A DNA stretch of 59,718 nt, taken from NCBI RefSeq assembly GCF_001644025.1, contig NZ_LUUK01000169.1, positions 1-59,718 on the forward strand. Direction: 5' to 3'. Both the position numbers and the translations under genes were made by a program. How positions within the stretch are numbered: position 1 is the stretch's first letter; each line of letters opens with the position of its first letter. A model generated the notes under the pieces. It saw only the letters and a list, made by a program, of their open reading frames with translations. It was not told where the DNA came from and did not search any database. Below are positions 7,981-17,219 of this stretch, piece after piece. This DNA is from Methylomonas koyamae. Its GTDB lineage: Bacteria > Pseudomonadota > Gammaproteobacteria > Methylococcales > Methylomonadaceae.

Positions 7981-9234
7981 TCAGAGCGGTGGCAAGTTGG
8001 TGCTGAAGGGCTCGACGATGACTGACTCGCCCGGTTTGACGCCGGCACAGTCTGCGTCCAGCACAATGAAGCAGTTGGCGTGACTGGCTACTGTCAATTG
8101 ATGCGACTCTTGGCCGCCCGCGAGCTTGACTGCGTACTGGCCAGGCGCGATTTGGCTGACGATGCCGCGTTGATATTCCTGACGGCCGGCCGATTTTTTC
8201 AGCCGGCTGTCGCAACGGGCCAGCAATTGCAAAGGCCCGGCGGCCGGTTCGCCGGCCAGTTGACGCAAGGCCGGCGCCACGAACTTCCGGAAAGTGACCA
8301 ATACGGCGGCCGGGTTGCCCGGTAGTCCGAAAAACCAGCTGGCGCCGATTTTGCCGAAAGCTAGCGGCTTGCCGGGTTTGATCGCCAATTTCCAGAACTC
8401 GACCTGGCCGCATTTGGCCAGGGTTTCTTGAACGTAATCGGCGTCGCCGACCGAGGCGCCGCCGGTGGACAAGACTACATCGAAACGATCGGCAGCGTCG
8501 AGCAAGGTTTGCTCGAGCAGAGCCGGATCGTCTCTGACGATGCCAAGATCGACGACTCGATGGTTGGCGTCGGCCAACAGGCCGGATAGCAGATAGCGGT
8601 TGCTGTCGTAGATTTTGCCGTGTCCCAATGGCTCTCCGAGCGGTGTCAATTCGTCGCCAGTCGAGAAAAAGCCGATATTCAAACGGCGACGGGCGCGAAT
8701 GTCGGCGATGCCGGCGCCGGCCAACAAGGCCAGATCGCTGGCGGTCAATTTTTTCGGCGCGCTGATCAAGGTATCGCCGCGATGCACGTCGCTACCGATG
8801 GCGCGGACGTTTCTGCCGGCGGGACAATCGGCGCCGAACAGCGCAAACTCGCCGTCCCTATCGACTTGCTCTTGCTGGACCACGCTATCGACCCCGTCGG
8901 GTACCACCGCGCCGGTGAATATTCTGACGCATTCGCCATCCGTCAGTTCGCCGACGAAGGGTTGGCCGGCCCACGCAGTACCGACGACGCGCAAGCGGAA
9001 GGTTTGACTCGGCAATATCTGCGCGCTGTTTAAACCGTAACCGTCCATCGCCGCGTTGGCTTGCGGCGGAATATCTTGAGGTGCTTGCGGACTTTTCGCG
9101 ATCACACGGCCAAGTGCGTCCGACAACGCGACGGTTTCGGTTTCCGATAGCGGGATTATTGCCGAGGCGATCCGCTCCAAGGCTTGTTCGGCGCTGAGTA
9201 GCGGTTTATGGCTTGGGTAACAAAGGTTGGTCAC
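7981..9234 (-). CDS. moeA: Molybdopterin molybdenumtransferase MoeA
   Basis: 417-residue cytosolic enzyme that inserts molybdate into adenylylated molybdopterin, the last step of the basic molybdenum cofactor. Seen in order: an N-terminal domain with AMDGYG, the segment RIFTGAVVPDGVDSVV, the central MoCF fold with FFSTGDEL and the loop STGGASVGDADYV, and LPGNPAAVLVTF in the C-terminal part, all hallmarks of MoeA. The start overlaps the mobB stop by 4 bases (ATGA). Together with mobB it would supply cofactor to the molybdenum nitrate reductase encoded in this window and to other enzymes. It converges on uup with only 25 bases between. Confidence 0.95.
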   Translation of the reverse strand: MTNLCYPSHKPLLSAEQALERIASAIIPLSETETVALSDALGRVIAKSPQAPQDIPPQANAAMDGYGLNSAQILPSQTFRLRVVGTAWAGQPFVGELTDGECVRIFTGAVVPDGVDSVVQQEQVDRDGEFALFGADCPAGRNVRAIGSDVHRGDTLISAPKKLTASDLALLAGAGIADIRARRRLNIGFFSTGDELTPLGEPLGHGKIYDSNRYLLSGLLADANHRVVDLGIVRDDPALLEQTLLDAADRFDVVLSTGGASVGDADYVQETLAKCGQVEFWKLAIKPGKPLAFGKIGASWFFGLPGNPAAVLVTFRKFVAPALRQLAGEPAAGPLQLLARCDSRLKKSAGRQEYQRGIVSQIAPGQYAVKLAGGQESHQLTVASHANCFIVLDADCAGVKPGESVIVEPFSTNLPPL

Positions 9235-9755
9235 GATAGCGAGCTCAAATAGGTGTTGAGAATAAAGCCGGCAATCGCCGACGGGTCGTTGAGGTCGAGT
9301 TTGGGTATCGGCGGTTCTGGCTGCAGTCGGGTATCGCAGGCAATTGCGATAATGCTGGGATCGCTCGGATACAGCAACGGTTTGCCCAGCGCCGATCGGT
9401 GCAATTCGATTTTGGGATAGCGTTCGTCTCGAAAGCCTTCCACCAAAATCAAGTCTAGGCCGGCGCTAGGAAATGCCGCTAATTGCTCGGCTAGCGTAAC
9501 CTCGGTAGCGGCCGACAATTCGCTGATGATCGCGCGTCGGAAGCGAGATACCAACATGACCGGTGTCGCGCCGGCTAGTCTGAGCCGGTAACTGTCCTTG
9601 CCGGGTTGGTCGATTTCGAAATCGTGGTGACTGTGCTTGATCACGCCGACCTTCAGCCGGTTTGCGTTGAGCAGCGGCAACAGACGGGTCAATAGCGTGG
9701 TTTTGCCGGTGCCGCTGTAGGCGGCGAATCCCAACAGCGGCGGCGGCTGAAGCAT
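9231..9755 (-). CDS. mobB: Molybdopterin-guanine dinucleotide biosynthesis adaptor MobB
   Basis: 174-residue P-loop GTPase that assists MobA in making the guanine dinucleotide form of the molybdenum cofactor used by bacterial nitrate reductases. Seen: Walker A AYSGTGKTTL at about residue 12, followed by VGVIKHSHHDFEIDQPGKDS, then a DLILVEGFRDE Walker-B-like segment with PKIELHR, all diagnostic of MobB. First gene of a two-gene minus-strand unit with moeA. mobA is not in the window. The divergent J-domain gene starts 45 bases away. Confidence 0.94.
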   Translation of the reverse strand: MLQPPPLLGFAAYSGTGKTTLLTRLLPLLNANRLKVGVIKHSHHDFEIDQPGKDSYRLRLAGATPVMLVSRFRRAIISELSAATEVTLAEQLAAFPSAGLDLILVEGFRDERYPKIELHRSALGKPLLYPSDPSIIAIACDTRLQPEPPIPKLDLNDPSAIAGFILNTYLSSLS

Positions 9756-9799
9756 CGCGGGTCTCGGAAGCGCAAGAAAGCTGGGTATTCTAAGGTATT

Positions 9800-10342
9800 A
9801 TGGCTAACCTTGGGTGGCGGTCCGGAGGTCGGGTGATACGCATCGTTTTGTTATTGCTGGTGGTGGGCTTGTTTTTCGCGGTACGTTGGTGGATGGCGTT
9901 GCCGGCTAAACCATCGGGCGACAAATTGCGTCAATGGTTGACGATTGGCGGCGTGCTGCTGTTGGCGGTTTTAGCGTTGAGCGGTCGTCTGGGTTGGTTG
10001 TTCGGCGCGCTGGGTGTGGCGGCGGCGTTTGTCTGGCGCGGTTTACCGATATTGATCAGAGTGGCGCCGCAATTGCAGCGCTTGTGGCTTTGGTTTCAAA
10101 CCAGTCGCCGCGATTCCGGTCGGTCGGGGCAGGCTGGCTCAGGGCAAGGGCGCGGCGGTAAGACCGCTGCAATGAGCGAGGCTGAAGCCCTGGAGGTTTT
10201 GGGACTGAAAGTCGGCGCCAGTCAGGCCGACATTGTGCAAGCCCATCGCAAGCTGATTTCGCGGGTGCATCCCGACCGTGGCGGGTCCGACTATTTGGCC
10301 GCGCGGATTAATTTGGCGAAGCGGGTGCTGCTGAAAAACTGA
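9800..10342 (+). CDS. Membrane-anchored J-domain protein
   Basis: 180 residues. Two hydrophobic segments near the N-terminus (about 13-32 and 48-80) anchor it in the inner membrane. A Gly/Ser/Arg-rich linker (about 105-125) leads to a compact C-terminal J domain with the HPD motif in SRVHPDRGGSDYLAARINLAKR. J domains stimulate DnaK ATPase, and this layout is the Pam18/TIM14-like single-J-domain type rather than full DnaJ, since no zinc-finger domain is present. AAGG precedes the ATG closely. It lies upstream of rpoS on the same strand but is separated by 450 bases and a hairpin. Client proteins are unknown. Confidence 0.85.
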   Translation: MANLGWRSGGRVIRIVLLLLVVGLFFAVRWWMALPAKPSGDKLRQWLTIGGVLLLAVLALSGRLGWLFGALGVAAAFVWRGLPILIRVAPQLQRLWLWFQTSRRDSGRSGQAGSGQGRGGKTAAMSEAEALEVLGLKVGASQADIVQAHRKLISRVHPDRGGSDYLAARINLAKRVLLKN

Positions 10343-10420
10343 TCGTGACGGCATCGTGCCAAACCGCTATTGAGTTTGAATTTCGAATTTATGTGAAGCG
10401 CATCACTCTGAACGAAAGAT

Positions 10421-10449
10421 AAATCTGATCGAAGTCAGATTTTGATTTT
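10421..10449 (+). terminator. Possible weak intrinsic terminator
   Basis: AAATCTGA (10421-10428), a 6-base loop and TCAGATTT (10435-10442), followed by TGATTTT. The stem is AT-rich, so it would be weak. It lies 80 bases after the J-domain gene. Confidence 0.4.
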
Positions 10450-10794
10450 GAACTTAGTGTGAAATAGTCGCGGTTTCGATATTCTGCAGTCGCCGGATCA
10501 ATTCCAAAAAGGAGATGTGAGCCACAAAAAAACCTGGAAATTCAACTCATAGGATAAAAAAATTAAAGTTATACTGGCGCTCGCCGTAAACAGGGATAAT
10601 TTCTGAGTTTATGCTAAGGCGAAAAAAAAGGGAGATGAGGGTTGCAGTTGGTCGGACCGTCCTATCGGGCCGGACTAGGCGACGTAAGGATTGCACTCTA
10701 ATCCGTATTTGAGATTGAAGGCCGATTCCCTATTAGGGACGGCCCGAACAGAACAATAACTGAATCAGCAAGCCAAATACCTGGGAGACTAATC
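10450..10794 (+). promoter_or_regulatory. rpoS upstream/leader region
   Basis: About 345 non-coding bases before rpoS, AT-richer than the surroundings, as expected for a promoter plus untranslated leader. A perfect short inverted repeat TCCCTA-T-TAGGGA lies at 10727-10739, 55 bases before the ATG. I cannot fix a promoter here. The usual nlpD, inside which rpoS promoters lie in enterics, is not next to the gene. Confidence 0.4.
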
Positions 10795-11775
10795 ATGATG
10801 GAAGAAGCGATAGATGTAATAAAAGACATGGATATGCCCGATTTCATTTCTTTCGATGAAGTGGAGGACGAAATCGAAGAGGTCGATTCCGCGGAAACGT
10901 TCAAACTAGCGGAAATCGACACCAGCGACTCGCAAAACGAAGGGACTTTCGACGCGACCCGAGCCTATCTTAACGAACTTAGCAAATCCCAACTGCTGAC
11001 CGCCGATGAAGAAAAAATTTACGGTCGGCGCACGCAACAAGGCGATCCTCAAGCCCGCAAAATCATGATTGAAAGCAATTTGCGTCTGGTTGTGAAAATT
11101 TCCAGGCGCTACTTAAACCGTGGCCTTCCGCTGCTGGATCTGATCGAGGAAGGCAATCTCGGTTTGATTCGGGCAGTCGAAAAATTCGATCCCGATCGCG
11201 GATTCAGGTTTTCCACCTACGCGACATGGTGGATCAGGCAAACGATAGAACGGGCTATCATGAATCAGACCCGCACGATTCGCTTGCCGATTCACATCGT
11301 CAAGGAAATGAACGTTTACCTGAAGGCTCAACGCAGTTTGGCGCAACAACTCGATCACGAGCCCACCGTGGACGAAATCGCCAAGCATTTGGACAAACCC
11401 GCGAAAACCGTGAGCAAGATGCTGAAATTGAACGAGAGAGTGACCTCGGTCGACGTCTCGTTCGGTAAGGATTTCGACAAGCCTCTATTGGAAACCATCT
11501 CCGAGGAAGAGAGCCGCAGTCCGGCGGAAATCCTGCAGGAAGACTTCATTCAAAACAACGTCACCCATTGGGTGTATCAACTAGGCGAAAAACAACGCGA
11601 AGTGATTTGCCGTCGGTACGGACTGTGCGGCTTCGAAAACGCCACCCTTGAACAAGTCGCGCTGGAAATGGGCGTCACTCGCGAGCGGGTCAGACAGATC
11701 CAGATGGATGGCTTAAAGCGCTTGAAAGAAATCCTGGAAACCAACGGTTATTCGTTCGAATCCATTTTTAATTAA
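10795..11775 (+). CDS. rpoS: RNA polymerase sigma factor RpoS (sigma-38)
   Basis: 326-residue group 2 sigma factor for stationary phase and general stress. Seen: an acidic N-terminus (residues 1-50), region 1.2 with TRAYLNEL, region 2 with [30 protein letters not shown] and the near-invariant [17 protein letters not shown]. Then comes the RpoS-typical [14 protein letters not shown], and region 4.2 with the helix-turn-helix [19 protein letters not shown]. It lacks the large non-conserved domain of RpoD. GGGAG precedes two adjacent ATG codons (10795, 10798), and either may be used. The long leader suggests post-transcriptional control, as in other gammaproteobacteria. Confidence 0.95.
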   Translation: MMEEAIDVIKDMDMPDFISFDEVEDEIEEVDSAETFKLAEIDTSDSQNEGTFDATRAYLNELSKSQLLTADEEKIYGRRTQQGDPQARKIMIESNLRLVVKISRRYLNRGLPLLDLIEEGNLGLIRAVEKFDPDRGFRFSTYATWWIRQTIERAIMNQTRTIRLPIHIVKEMNVYLKAQRSLAQQLDHEPTVDEIAKHLDKPAKTVSKMLKLNERVTSVDVSFGKDFDKPLLETISEEESRSPAEILQEDFIQNNVTHWVYQLGEKQREVICRRYGLCGFENATLEQVALEMGVTRERVRQIQMDGLKRLKEILETNGYSFESIFN

Positions 11776-11850
11776 CTCGACTGCCGGTTTGTTATTCTGG
11801 TGTAGCGGACGTTTCGTTCTCTTCGCCAGGATCGGAGCGGAGTTTTTTCG

Positions 11851-13089
11851 TTAGTCGGTGCGGTAGAGCGGTAAGTCGGAAATCCTTCGGTCGATTTCCG
11901 CTACCGTGGCGGCGTATTTCGGACTTCCAACTGTCTGGTAACGGTTTTTGAAGGTCTGGGCGTCCATGTGCTCGGGCAAGTCTTGCACGTCGGGGATAAT
12001 CGCGGAATAGTCCTTGATTTGCGAGAGGACCTTCTGTAATTCCCTGGCCCGCTCGGTAGTCGAAATTGCCAGCGTGCCGAACTTGGTACCGGCCCGGTCC
12101 GCGCTCAAGTCGATAAAGCTAAAGCCGCTGCCTTTTTCCGCATCGCCCAATTCCTTGTCCACGCCAAGTTGTTCGCCTAAGAGTTTGGCATCGACCGCCG
12201 CCAGTAGCGCCGATGCAATGAAATGTTGCGGAATATCGACGCGTTTATAGGCGTAGACCGGAAGTTCCTTGCTGTACACCAAGCCGATTGGCAAAAAGCG
12301 GCGTAGCTCGCTTTTATAAATGTAACTGCCGACCGCGATAATGATCGCGCGGTTTTCCCGAATCGCGTCGGCTGCTTCGGTATTGCGGTAGGCAAAATCG
12401 AACAAGGGTTGTAGCAGATCGATCAATGACAAGCGCCAGGCCGGATCGTGTTGGCTGACGATAGTATTGATCTGCTGCTGATAGCGGTGCAGATTGGGGT
12501 ATTCCCGATGTTTTTGGATGGCCAACTGCTTCGCCGATTCGACCACCGAGCCAAGATAACTGATTTCCAGCGCGTTCGGGGTGATCCTGACGTTTTGCAC
12601 GTATTGGCTGGCGACCAGCCAATATTTTTTTAGGGGCGGGTATTCCACGATGGCGGGTATCAGCACATTCGCGGCCGGATCCGGGATGGATATTTCCCCG
12701 ATTTTAAAGGATTTGATGCGGATGCCGCGGTCGGCTTGCCGAAGGCTGAAGTTGATGTCCAAATAGCGGCCCCACGGGTTTTCCGGTACGAAAATCGCGA
12801 TTTGCGCCTGTAGGCGGTCGTTGAGCAACTGAATCTGGGTGGTGTTTTCGACGAAGTGGTTAAGCAGATAGCTGACCGCGATATTTAAGTCTTTTTGGTT
12901 TAAATTGACTGTTTTTACAGAGTCGCGTTCATCGGCGCTAACGTTCAGCAATTGCTTGGCGCGTTGGATGTCGTCGCGGTTCAGGCTTTGTTGGATTTGC
13001 GGCGATGGGCTGTCATCCAATGCAAAACACAGTAATATCGTAATCGATAGCGCTAGTCCCAGTAGCGAATAGAGCAGGCGTTTCAGCAT
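11851..13089 (-). CDS. Exported protein of unknown function next to ppx
   Basis: 412 residues. An N-terminal hydrophobic segment (about residues 4-24, LLGLALSITILLCFAL) serves as signal peptide or anchor. The rest is soluble and presumably periplasmic. I recognise no catalytic motif. Features seen are an N-terminal alpha/beta region with ENPWGRYLDINFSL, a middle helical part and a C-terminal segment containing LLAAVDAKLLGEQLGVD and GSGFSFIDLSADRAG. Its start overlaps the 3' end of ppx by 7 bases, so it is the second gene of that operon. A related function is possible but unproven. Confidence 0.8.
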   Translation of the reverse strand: MLKRLLYSLLGLALSITILLCFALDDSPSPQIQQSLNRDDIQRAKQLLNVSADERDSVKTVNLNQKDLNIAVSYLLNHFVENTTQIQLLNDRLQAQIAIFVPENPWGRYLDINFSLRQADRGIRIKSFKIGEISIPDPAANVLIPAIVEYPPLKKYWLVASQYVQNVRITPNALEISYLGSVVESAKQLAIQKHREYPNLHRYQQQINTIVSQHDPAWRLSLIDLLQPLFDFAYRNTEAADAIRENRAIIIAVGSYIYKSELRRFLPIGLVYSKELPVYAYKRVDIPQHFIASALLAAVDAKLLGEQLGVDKELGDAEKGSGFSFIDLSADRAGTKFGTLAISTTERARELQKVLSQIKDYSAIIPDVQDLPEHMDAQTFKNRYQTVGSPKYAATVAEIDRRISDLPLYRTD

Positions 13090-14585
13090 TGATCGAAGAT
13101 CAAATTGAAGCGGCTTTCCTTTAAATACAGCATTTCTTTTCTAAGATCGGCGTCGGTTAACGGCGCCTGTTCGAGCCAGCCTTGCGGAAAATCGATCCGG
13201 ATGTCGCGATCTTCGACGTTCAGTTTGAAGTCAGGGCGCGGACTATGCCGATTGCGATGCAGTAGCGTGGCCAGTCTGAACAAGATCGCCATGATCGGCG
13301 CGTGTTGGCGCCAAGGCATGGGCAGGTCTTCGAAGCGGCAGGCCTTGAATTTCTTCCGGTGGCTGCGGACCAGCGACGCCAGCAACAATTGATCTTGTTT
13401 GGAAAAACCGGCCAGATCGCCATTCTCGATGATGTAAGCGCTGTGTTTATGATACTGGCTGTGTGCAATCTCGAAACCGATTTCGTGTAAATCGGCGGCC
13501 CATTCCAAAAACTGTAGCGTCGCCGGATTGTCGGCAAAGCTGGGGTGGTCGTTCAGTTGTTCGGCCATGTAGCGCAAAGTGGCCTTAAGTTGTTCGCTGT
13601 GGCGGCGATCTGTGTGGTAGCGGGCTGTTATTAATTCGCAGGTTTGGCCGCGAATATCGTGGTTGTAGATTCGGCCCAACAAATCGTAAACCAAACCTTC
13701 CCGCAGCGCACCGTCCGCGACGGTCATTTGTTCGATGTTCAGCGTCTTGAAAGTCGCGTAGACGATGGCTACCGCGCCGATGAAAACCGGCCGGCGCTCG
13801 ATGCTGAGCGCCGGAAAGTCGATCTCGGCAATATCGTTCAGTTTCAACAGGTGTTCGACCAGCGCGTCCAGTCCCGCCATCGTAATGCCGTTGTTGCTCC
13901 AGCCGGAGGTTTGCAATACGTTACTGACTGCTTTCAGACTGCCGGAAGCGCCGATTGCCTCGTCCCATTGCTTGCGGTTGAAGGTGTCCTGAAACGGTTC
14001 CAAATGATGTTCGGCAAACAACATCGCGTTGCGAAAGGCTTTCTTGTTGATTTTGCCGCTTTTGAAAAATGCTTGGCTGACCGTGACGCAGCCCATGTTC
14101 AGGCTTTCCTTGATATGGGCGACATCTTCGCGGCCGATGATGTATTCGGTGCTGCTGCCGCCGATATCCATCACGAAACGATTGTTGGCATCGCTGCCCA
14201 GGCTATGGGCGACGCCCTGGTAAATCAAACGGGCTTCCTCGATGCCGGAAATGATGTGGATCGGGTGGCCCAGGGCTTTTTCGGCCTTGTTGATGAATTG
14301 CTGGGAATTGCGGGCGATGCGCAACGTGTTGGTGCCGACGATCGCCACGCTGTGCGGCGGAAAATTGCGGATACGTTGGCCGAATCGCTCCAGGCAGGCC
14401 AGCGCCCGTTCCTGGGTGGCCGGTTCCAGATTGCGGTTTTGATCCAGACCCGCCGCCAGACGCACCATCTCCTTTAAACGGTCCACGGTTTGTAGTTTGC
14501 CGTTCATCAAGCTGCAGATAATCATGTGGAAGCTGTTCGAACCCAGGTCCACGGCGGCAACGCTGGTCGGTATCGGAAATGGCAA
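13083..14585 (-). CDS. ppx: Exopolyphosphatase, Ppx/GppA family
   Basis: 500-residue enzyme that removes terminal phosphate from inorganic polyphosphate (and possibly pppGpp). Seen: the ASKHA-fold phosphate-1 motif VAAVDLGSNSFHM at the N-terminus, ATP-like loops with FVMDIGGSSTEYI and AIGASGSLKAV, and a C-terminal HD-like helical domain (ADLHEIGFEIAHSQYHKHSAYII) as in long Ppx proteins. I choose the TTG at 14585, preceded by AGGA. It gives the usual length and puts the motif near residue 10. The ATG at 14690 overlaps a TATAAT box and would add 35 residues of Arg-rich sequence. Confidence 0.88.
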   Translation of the reverse strand: MPFPIPTSVAAVDLGSNSFHMIICSLMNGKLQTVDRLKEMVRLAAGLDQNRNLEPATQERALACLERFGQRIRNFPPHSVAIVGTNTLRIARNSQQFINKAEKALGHPIHIISGIEEARLIYQGVAHSLGSDANNRFVMDIGGSSTEYIIGREDVAHIKESLNMGCVTVSQAFFKSGKINKKAFRNAMLFAEHHLEPFQDTFNRKQWDEAIGASGSLKAVSNVLQTSGWSNNGITMAGLDALVEHLLKLNDIAEIDFPALSIERRPVFIGAVAIVYATFKTLNIEQMTVADGALREGLVYDLLGRIYNHDIRGQTCELITARYHTDRRHSEQLKATLRYMAEQLNDHPSFADNPATLQFLEWAADLHEIGFEIAHSQYHKHSAYIIENGDLAGFSKQDQLLLASLVRSHRKKFKACRFEDLPMPWRQHAPIMAILFRLATLLHRNRHSPRPDFKLNVEDRDIRIDFPQGWLEQAPLTDADLRKEMLYLKESRFNLIFDQC

Positions 14586-14688
14586 AGTAGTATTCCTGTT
14601 CTGGCTGCTGAGTAAATGCCAATTCTGATAGAATCGACTGCTTTTACGGCCGGCGATCCGCGCCGGAACGTCATCACTACCGCCGGGC

Positions 14689-14694
14689 ATTATA
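14689..14694 (-). promoter_or_regulatory. Possible -10 box for ppx
   Basis: Perfect TATAAT on the minus strand, 104 bases before the chosen ppx start. The matching -35 (GATAAA at 17 bases) is poor. Confidence 0.35.
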
Positions 14695-14703
14695 AACTAG
14701 AGC

Positions 14704-15609
14704 ATGACGGCTTTATCCATCCGCAACCTAAAAAAAACCTATAACAATGGCTTCCAGGCCTTGAACGGCGTGGACTTGGACGTGGAACTCGGCGATTTTT
14801 TCGCATTGCTCGGCCCGAATGGCGCCGGCAAATCCACGTTGATCGGCATCGTCAGTTCGCTGGTCAACAAGTCCAGCGGGACTGTCGAAATCTTCGGTCA
14901 CGACTTGGATCGCGACACGGCCGGCGCCAAGCGCTGTATCGGCTTGGTACCGCAGGAAGTCAATTTCAATCAATTCGAGACGGCGCATGGCGTGGTGTTG
15001 AACCAAGCCGGCTACTACGGCATTCCCCGCAAGCAAGCCCTGAGGCGCACCGAAATCTGTTTGCGGCAAATGGAGTTATGGGACAAACGCGATACCGTAT
15101 CGCGGCGCTTGTCGGGCGGCATGAAGCGGCGGCTGATGATCGCCAGAGCCATGGTGCACGAGCCGCGTCTGCTAATCCTGGACGAGCCTACCGCCGGCGT
15201 CGACATTGAGATTCGCCGGGCGATGTGGGACATGATGCAAGAGGTCAACCAGCAGGGGACGACGATCATCCTGACCACCCATTATCTGGAAGAAGCCGAA
15301 AGCCTGTGCCGCAACATCGCCATCATCGACGATGGCCGGATCGTTGAGCATTCGGCGATGAGCGATCTGCTGGCCAAGCTGCATACCGACCATTTCGTGC
15401 TGGATATTGCCGAGCCGCTCCGCGAGGCGCCGGCCATTGCCGGTTGCGCGATCGCGTTGGCCGGGGAGCGCGTGCTTGACGTTTCGGTACCCAAGGCGCT
15501 GGGGCTGAACCGCCTGTTTCAGGAGTTGTCGGCGCGGGGCATCGAAGTGCTGAGCCTTAGAAACAAATCCAACCGCTTGGAGCAAATGTTTATGGACCTG
15601 GTGCAATGA
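14704..15609 (+). CDS. yadG: ABC-2 type exporter ATPase (YadG-like)
   Basis: 301-residue ABC ATPase of the drug/polysaccharide exporter class. Seen: Walker A LGPNGAGKST at about residue 38, Q-loop VPQEVNFN, signature LSGGMKRR, Walker B LLILDEPTAGVD and H-loop TTHYLEEAE. A C-terminal accessory domain of about 80 residues (from roughly 220) follows, as in E. coli YadG. The stop overlaps the permease start by 4 bases (ATGA). Two ATPase copies would pair with two YadH-type permeases. The exported substrate is unknown. It is divergent from ppx with a gap of about 120 bases. Confidence 0.9.
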   Translation: MTALSIRNLKKTYNNGFQALNGVDLDVELGDFFALLGPNGAGKSTLIGIVSSLVNKSSGTVEIFGHDLDRDTAGAKRCIGLVPQEVNFNQFETAHGVVLNQAGYYGIPRKQALRRTEICLRQMELWDKRDTVSRRLSGGMKRRLMIARAMVHEPRLLILDEPTAGVDIEIRRAMWDMMQEVNQQGTTIILTTHYLEEAESLCRNIAIIDDGRIVEHSAMSDLLAKLHTDHFVLDIAEPLREAPAIAGCAIALAGERVLDVSVPKALGLNRLFQELSARGIEVLSLRNKSNRLEQMFMDLVQ

Positions 15610-16370
15610 CGTACTCCGTCGCGTTTTGGACGATCCTGGGCAAGGAGATTCGCCGCTTCACTCGCATCTGGCCGCAAACCTTGTTGCCGCCGGCGATCAC
15701 GACCGCATTATACTTTTTGATCTTCGGCAAGCTGATCGGCGAGCGCATCGGCTTGGTGCACGGCGTCAGCTACATGGATTACATCGTACCGGGCATTATT
15801 TTGATGTCGGTGATCAGCCATTCCTATTCCAACGTGGTGTCGTCGTTTTATTCGACCAAGTTTCAACACCATATCGAGGAATTGCTGGTGGCGCCGGTGC
15901 CGAATTACGTGATACTGGCCGGCTATGTGTGCGGCGGCATCGCCCGCGGCGTGCTGGTCGGCTTGGTGGTGGCGGGGATTTCGATGCTGTTTACCAAGAT
16001 CCAAGTGCTGCATTGGGACCTGGTTTGCGTGGTGTTCGTGTTGACCGCGACCTTGTTCGCGCTGGCCGGCTTCATCAATGCGGTGTTCGCAGACAGTTTC
16101 GACGACATCTCGATCATCCCCAACTTCGTACTGACGCCGCTCAGCTACCTGGGCGGCGTGTTCTATTCGGTGGCGATGTTACCCGAGGTCTGGCAACAGG
16201 TGGCTCGGGCCAATCCGATCCTGTACATGATCAACGCCTTCCGCTACGGCATGATAGGTGTCAGCGACGTTCCCATCCTGCTGGCCTTCGAAATGACGGC
16301 CGGCGTCATCGCGCTGCTGATAGGCCTGAGTTTGTGGTTGCTGCACAAAGGCGTCGGCATCAAAAACTGA
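15606..16370 (+). CDS. yadH: ABC-2 type exporter permease (YadH-like)
   Basis: 254-residue inner-membrane permease with six predicted hydrophobic segments. Seen: the ABC-2 amphipathic start TILGKEIRRFTRIWPQT, the family segment YMDYIVPGIILMSVISHSY, FNSVFADSFDD-like loop (here NAVFADSFDDISIIPNF), and LGGVFYSVAMLP followed by NPILYMINAFRYG, all typical of YadH. It overlaps the ATPase gene by 4 bases, so one exporter is encoded. The next gene is convergent. Confidence 0.9.
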   Translation: MTYSVAFWTILGKEIRRFTRIWPQTLLPPAITTALYFLIFGKLIGERIGLVHGVSYMDYIVPGIILMSVISHSYSNVVSSFYSTKFQHHIEELLVAPVPNYVILAGYVCGGIARGVLVGLVVAGISMLFTKIQVLHWDLVCVVFVLTATLFALAGFINAVFADSFDDISIIPNFVLTPLSYLGGVFYSVAMLPEVWQQVARANPILYMINAFRYGMIGVSDVPILLAFEMTAGVIALLIGLSLWLLHKGVGIKN

Positions 16371-16463
16371 GACCGTTTCGGACCGTTTAAGCGAATCCGT
16401 GCCTGCTGAAAGTCTAAAATGCCGGGATTGCGATCCAGAGGCCGGGCGCGGCCAAGCGGTCGT

Positions 16464-17219
16464 TCAATCGGTCGATTGCAGCAGTTTGCGGAGCGCGGTC
16501 GGGTTTTTGATGGCGATAAAGCGGTTTTGCACGCTGATCAGATCGTCGTCCTGAAATTTTTTCAACATCCGGCTGACCGTTTCCAGCGCCAGACCCAGGT
16601 GATTGCCGACTTCCTGGCGGGTCAGCGACAATTTAAATTCGGACGACGAGAAACCGCGCCGCTTCAGGCGCTCGGACAGGCTGATCAGGAAATAAGCCAA
16701 CCTTTCCTCGGCCGGGCGCTTGCTGAGCACCAACTGGTTTTTGTCCTCTATCATTTTTTCGCCGGTATGGCGGAACAATTCGCGGGTCAGGCTGGGTACG
16801 TTTTGGAACAATTCTTCCATGCTGTCGGCCGGCAGGATGCAGAAACTCATGGTTTCCAGCGCGATCGCCGCGCAGCCGTGCTTGGCGCCGGACAGGCCAT
16901 CGAAGCCGAGCAGTTCGCCGGGCAACAATATATTCAGGATGTGTTCGTTGCCGTGGTTGTCGTTGGCGACCAGTTTGGCGCTGCCGGACTTGATCGCCAG
17001 AATGCCGCGAAAATTATCGCCCTCGCGGTAGATGAAATCGCCGCGTTGCAGGGTTTTCCGGGCGCGGATGACCTGGCTGATGTTGGCGATCTCGGATTGC
17101 GACAAGCCGCGCGGCAGGCAAATGTTGTCCAGGCTGCAATTGGCGCAACTGACTTGCTTGTTGAGGGCGACGACCTTGGCGTCGCTGCCGGCCGAGTCGC
17201 AATGTTGCAGGTTGTTCAT
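16464..17219 (-). CDS. fnr: FNR-type oxygen-sensing transcription regulator
   Basis: 251-residue CRP/FNR regulator. Seen: three N-terminal Cys (25, 28, 34) with exactly the C-x2-C-x5-C spacing of E. coli FNR. The fourth ligand is Cys116 (HGCAAIAL), so a 4Fe-4S cluster that senses oxygen is expected. Then come the beta-roll with RGDFIYREGDNFRG, the dimer helix, and a C-terminal helix-turn-helix LTRQEVGNHLGLALETVSR whose E-x2-SR readout matches the FNR TTGAT half-site. The start ATG 17219 overlaps the fbp stop by 1 base (TAATG), so it is translated from the fbp message. An upstream extension of the frame is antiparallel noise inside fbp. Confidence 0.94.
   Translation of the reverse strand: MNNLQHCDSAGSDAKVVALNKQVSCANCSLDNICLPRGLSQSEIANISQVIRARKTLQRGDFIYREGDNFRGILAIKSGSAKLVANDNHGNEHILNILLPGELLGFDGLSGAKHGCAAIALETMSFCILPADSMEELFQNVPSLTRELFRHTGEKMIEDKNQLVLSKRPAEERLAYFLISLSERLKRRGFSSSEFKLSLTRQEVGNHLGLALETVSRMLKKFQDDDLISVQNRFIAIKNPTALRKLLQSTD

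Noticed and set aside
10519-10554. Short GTG-started leader peptide with many Lys before rpoS
   Set aside because: Eleven codons, and the GGAG is only two bases from the GTG, too close for efficient starting.
14586-14690. ATG start for ppx at 14690
   Set aside because: The ATG overlaps a TATAAT box and has no ribosome site. The extra residues are not Ppx-like.
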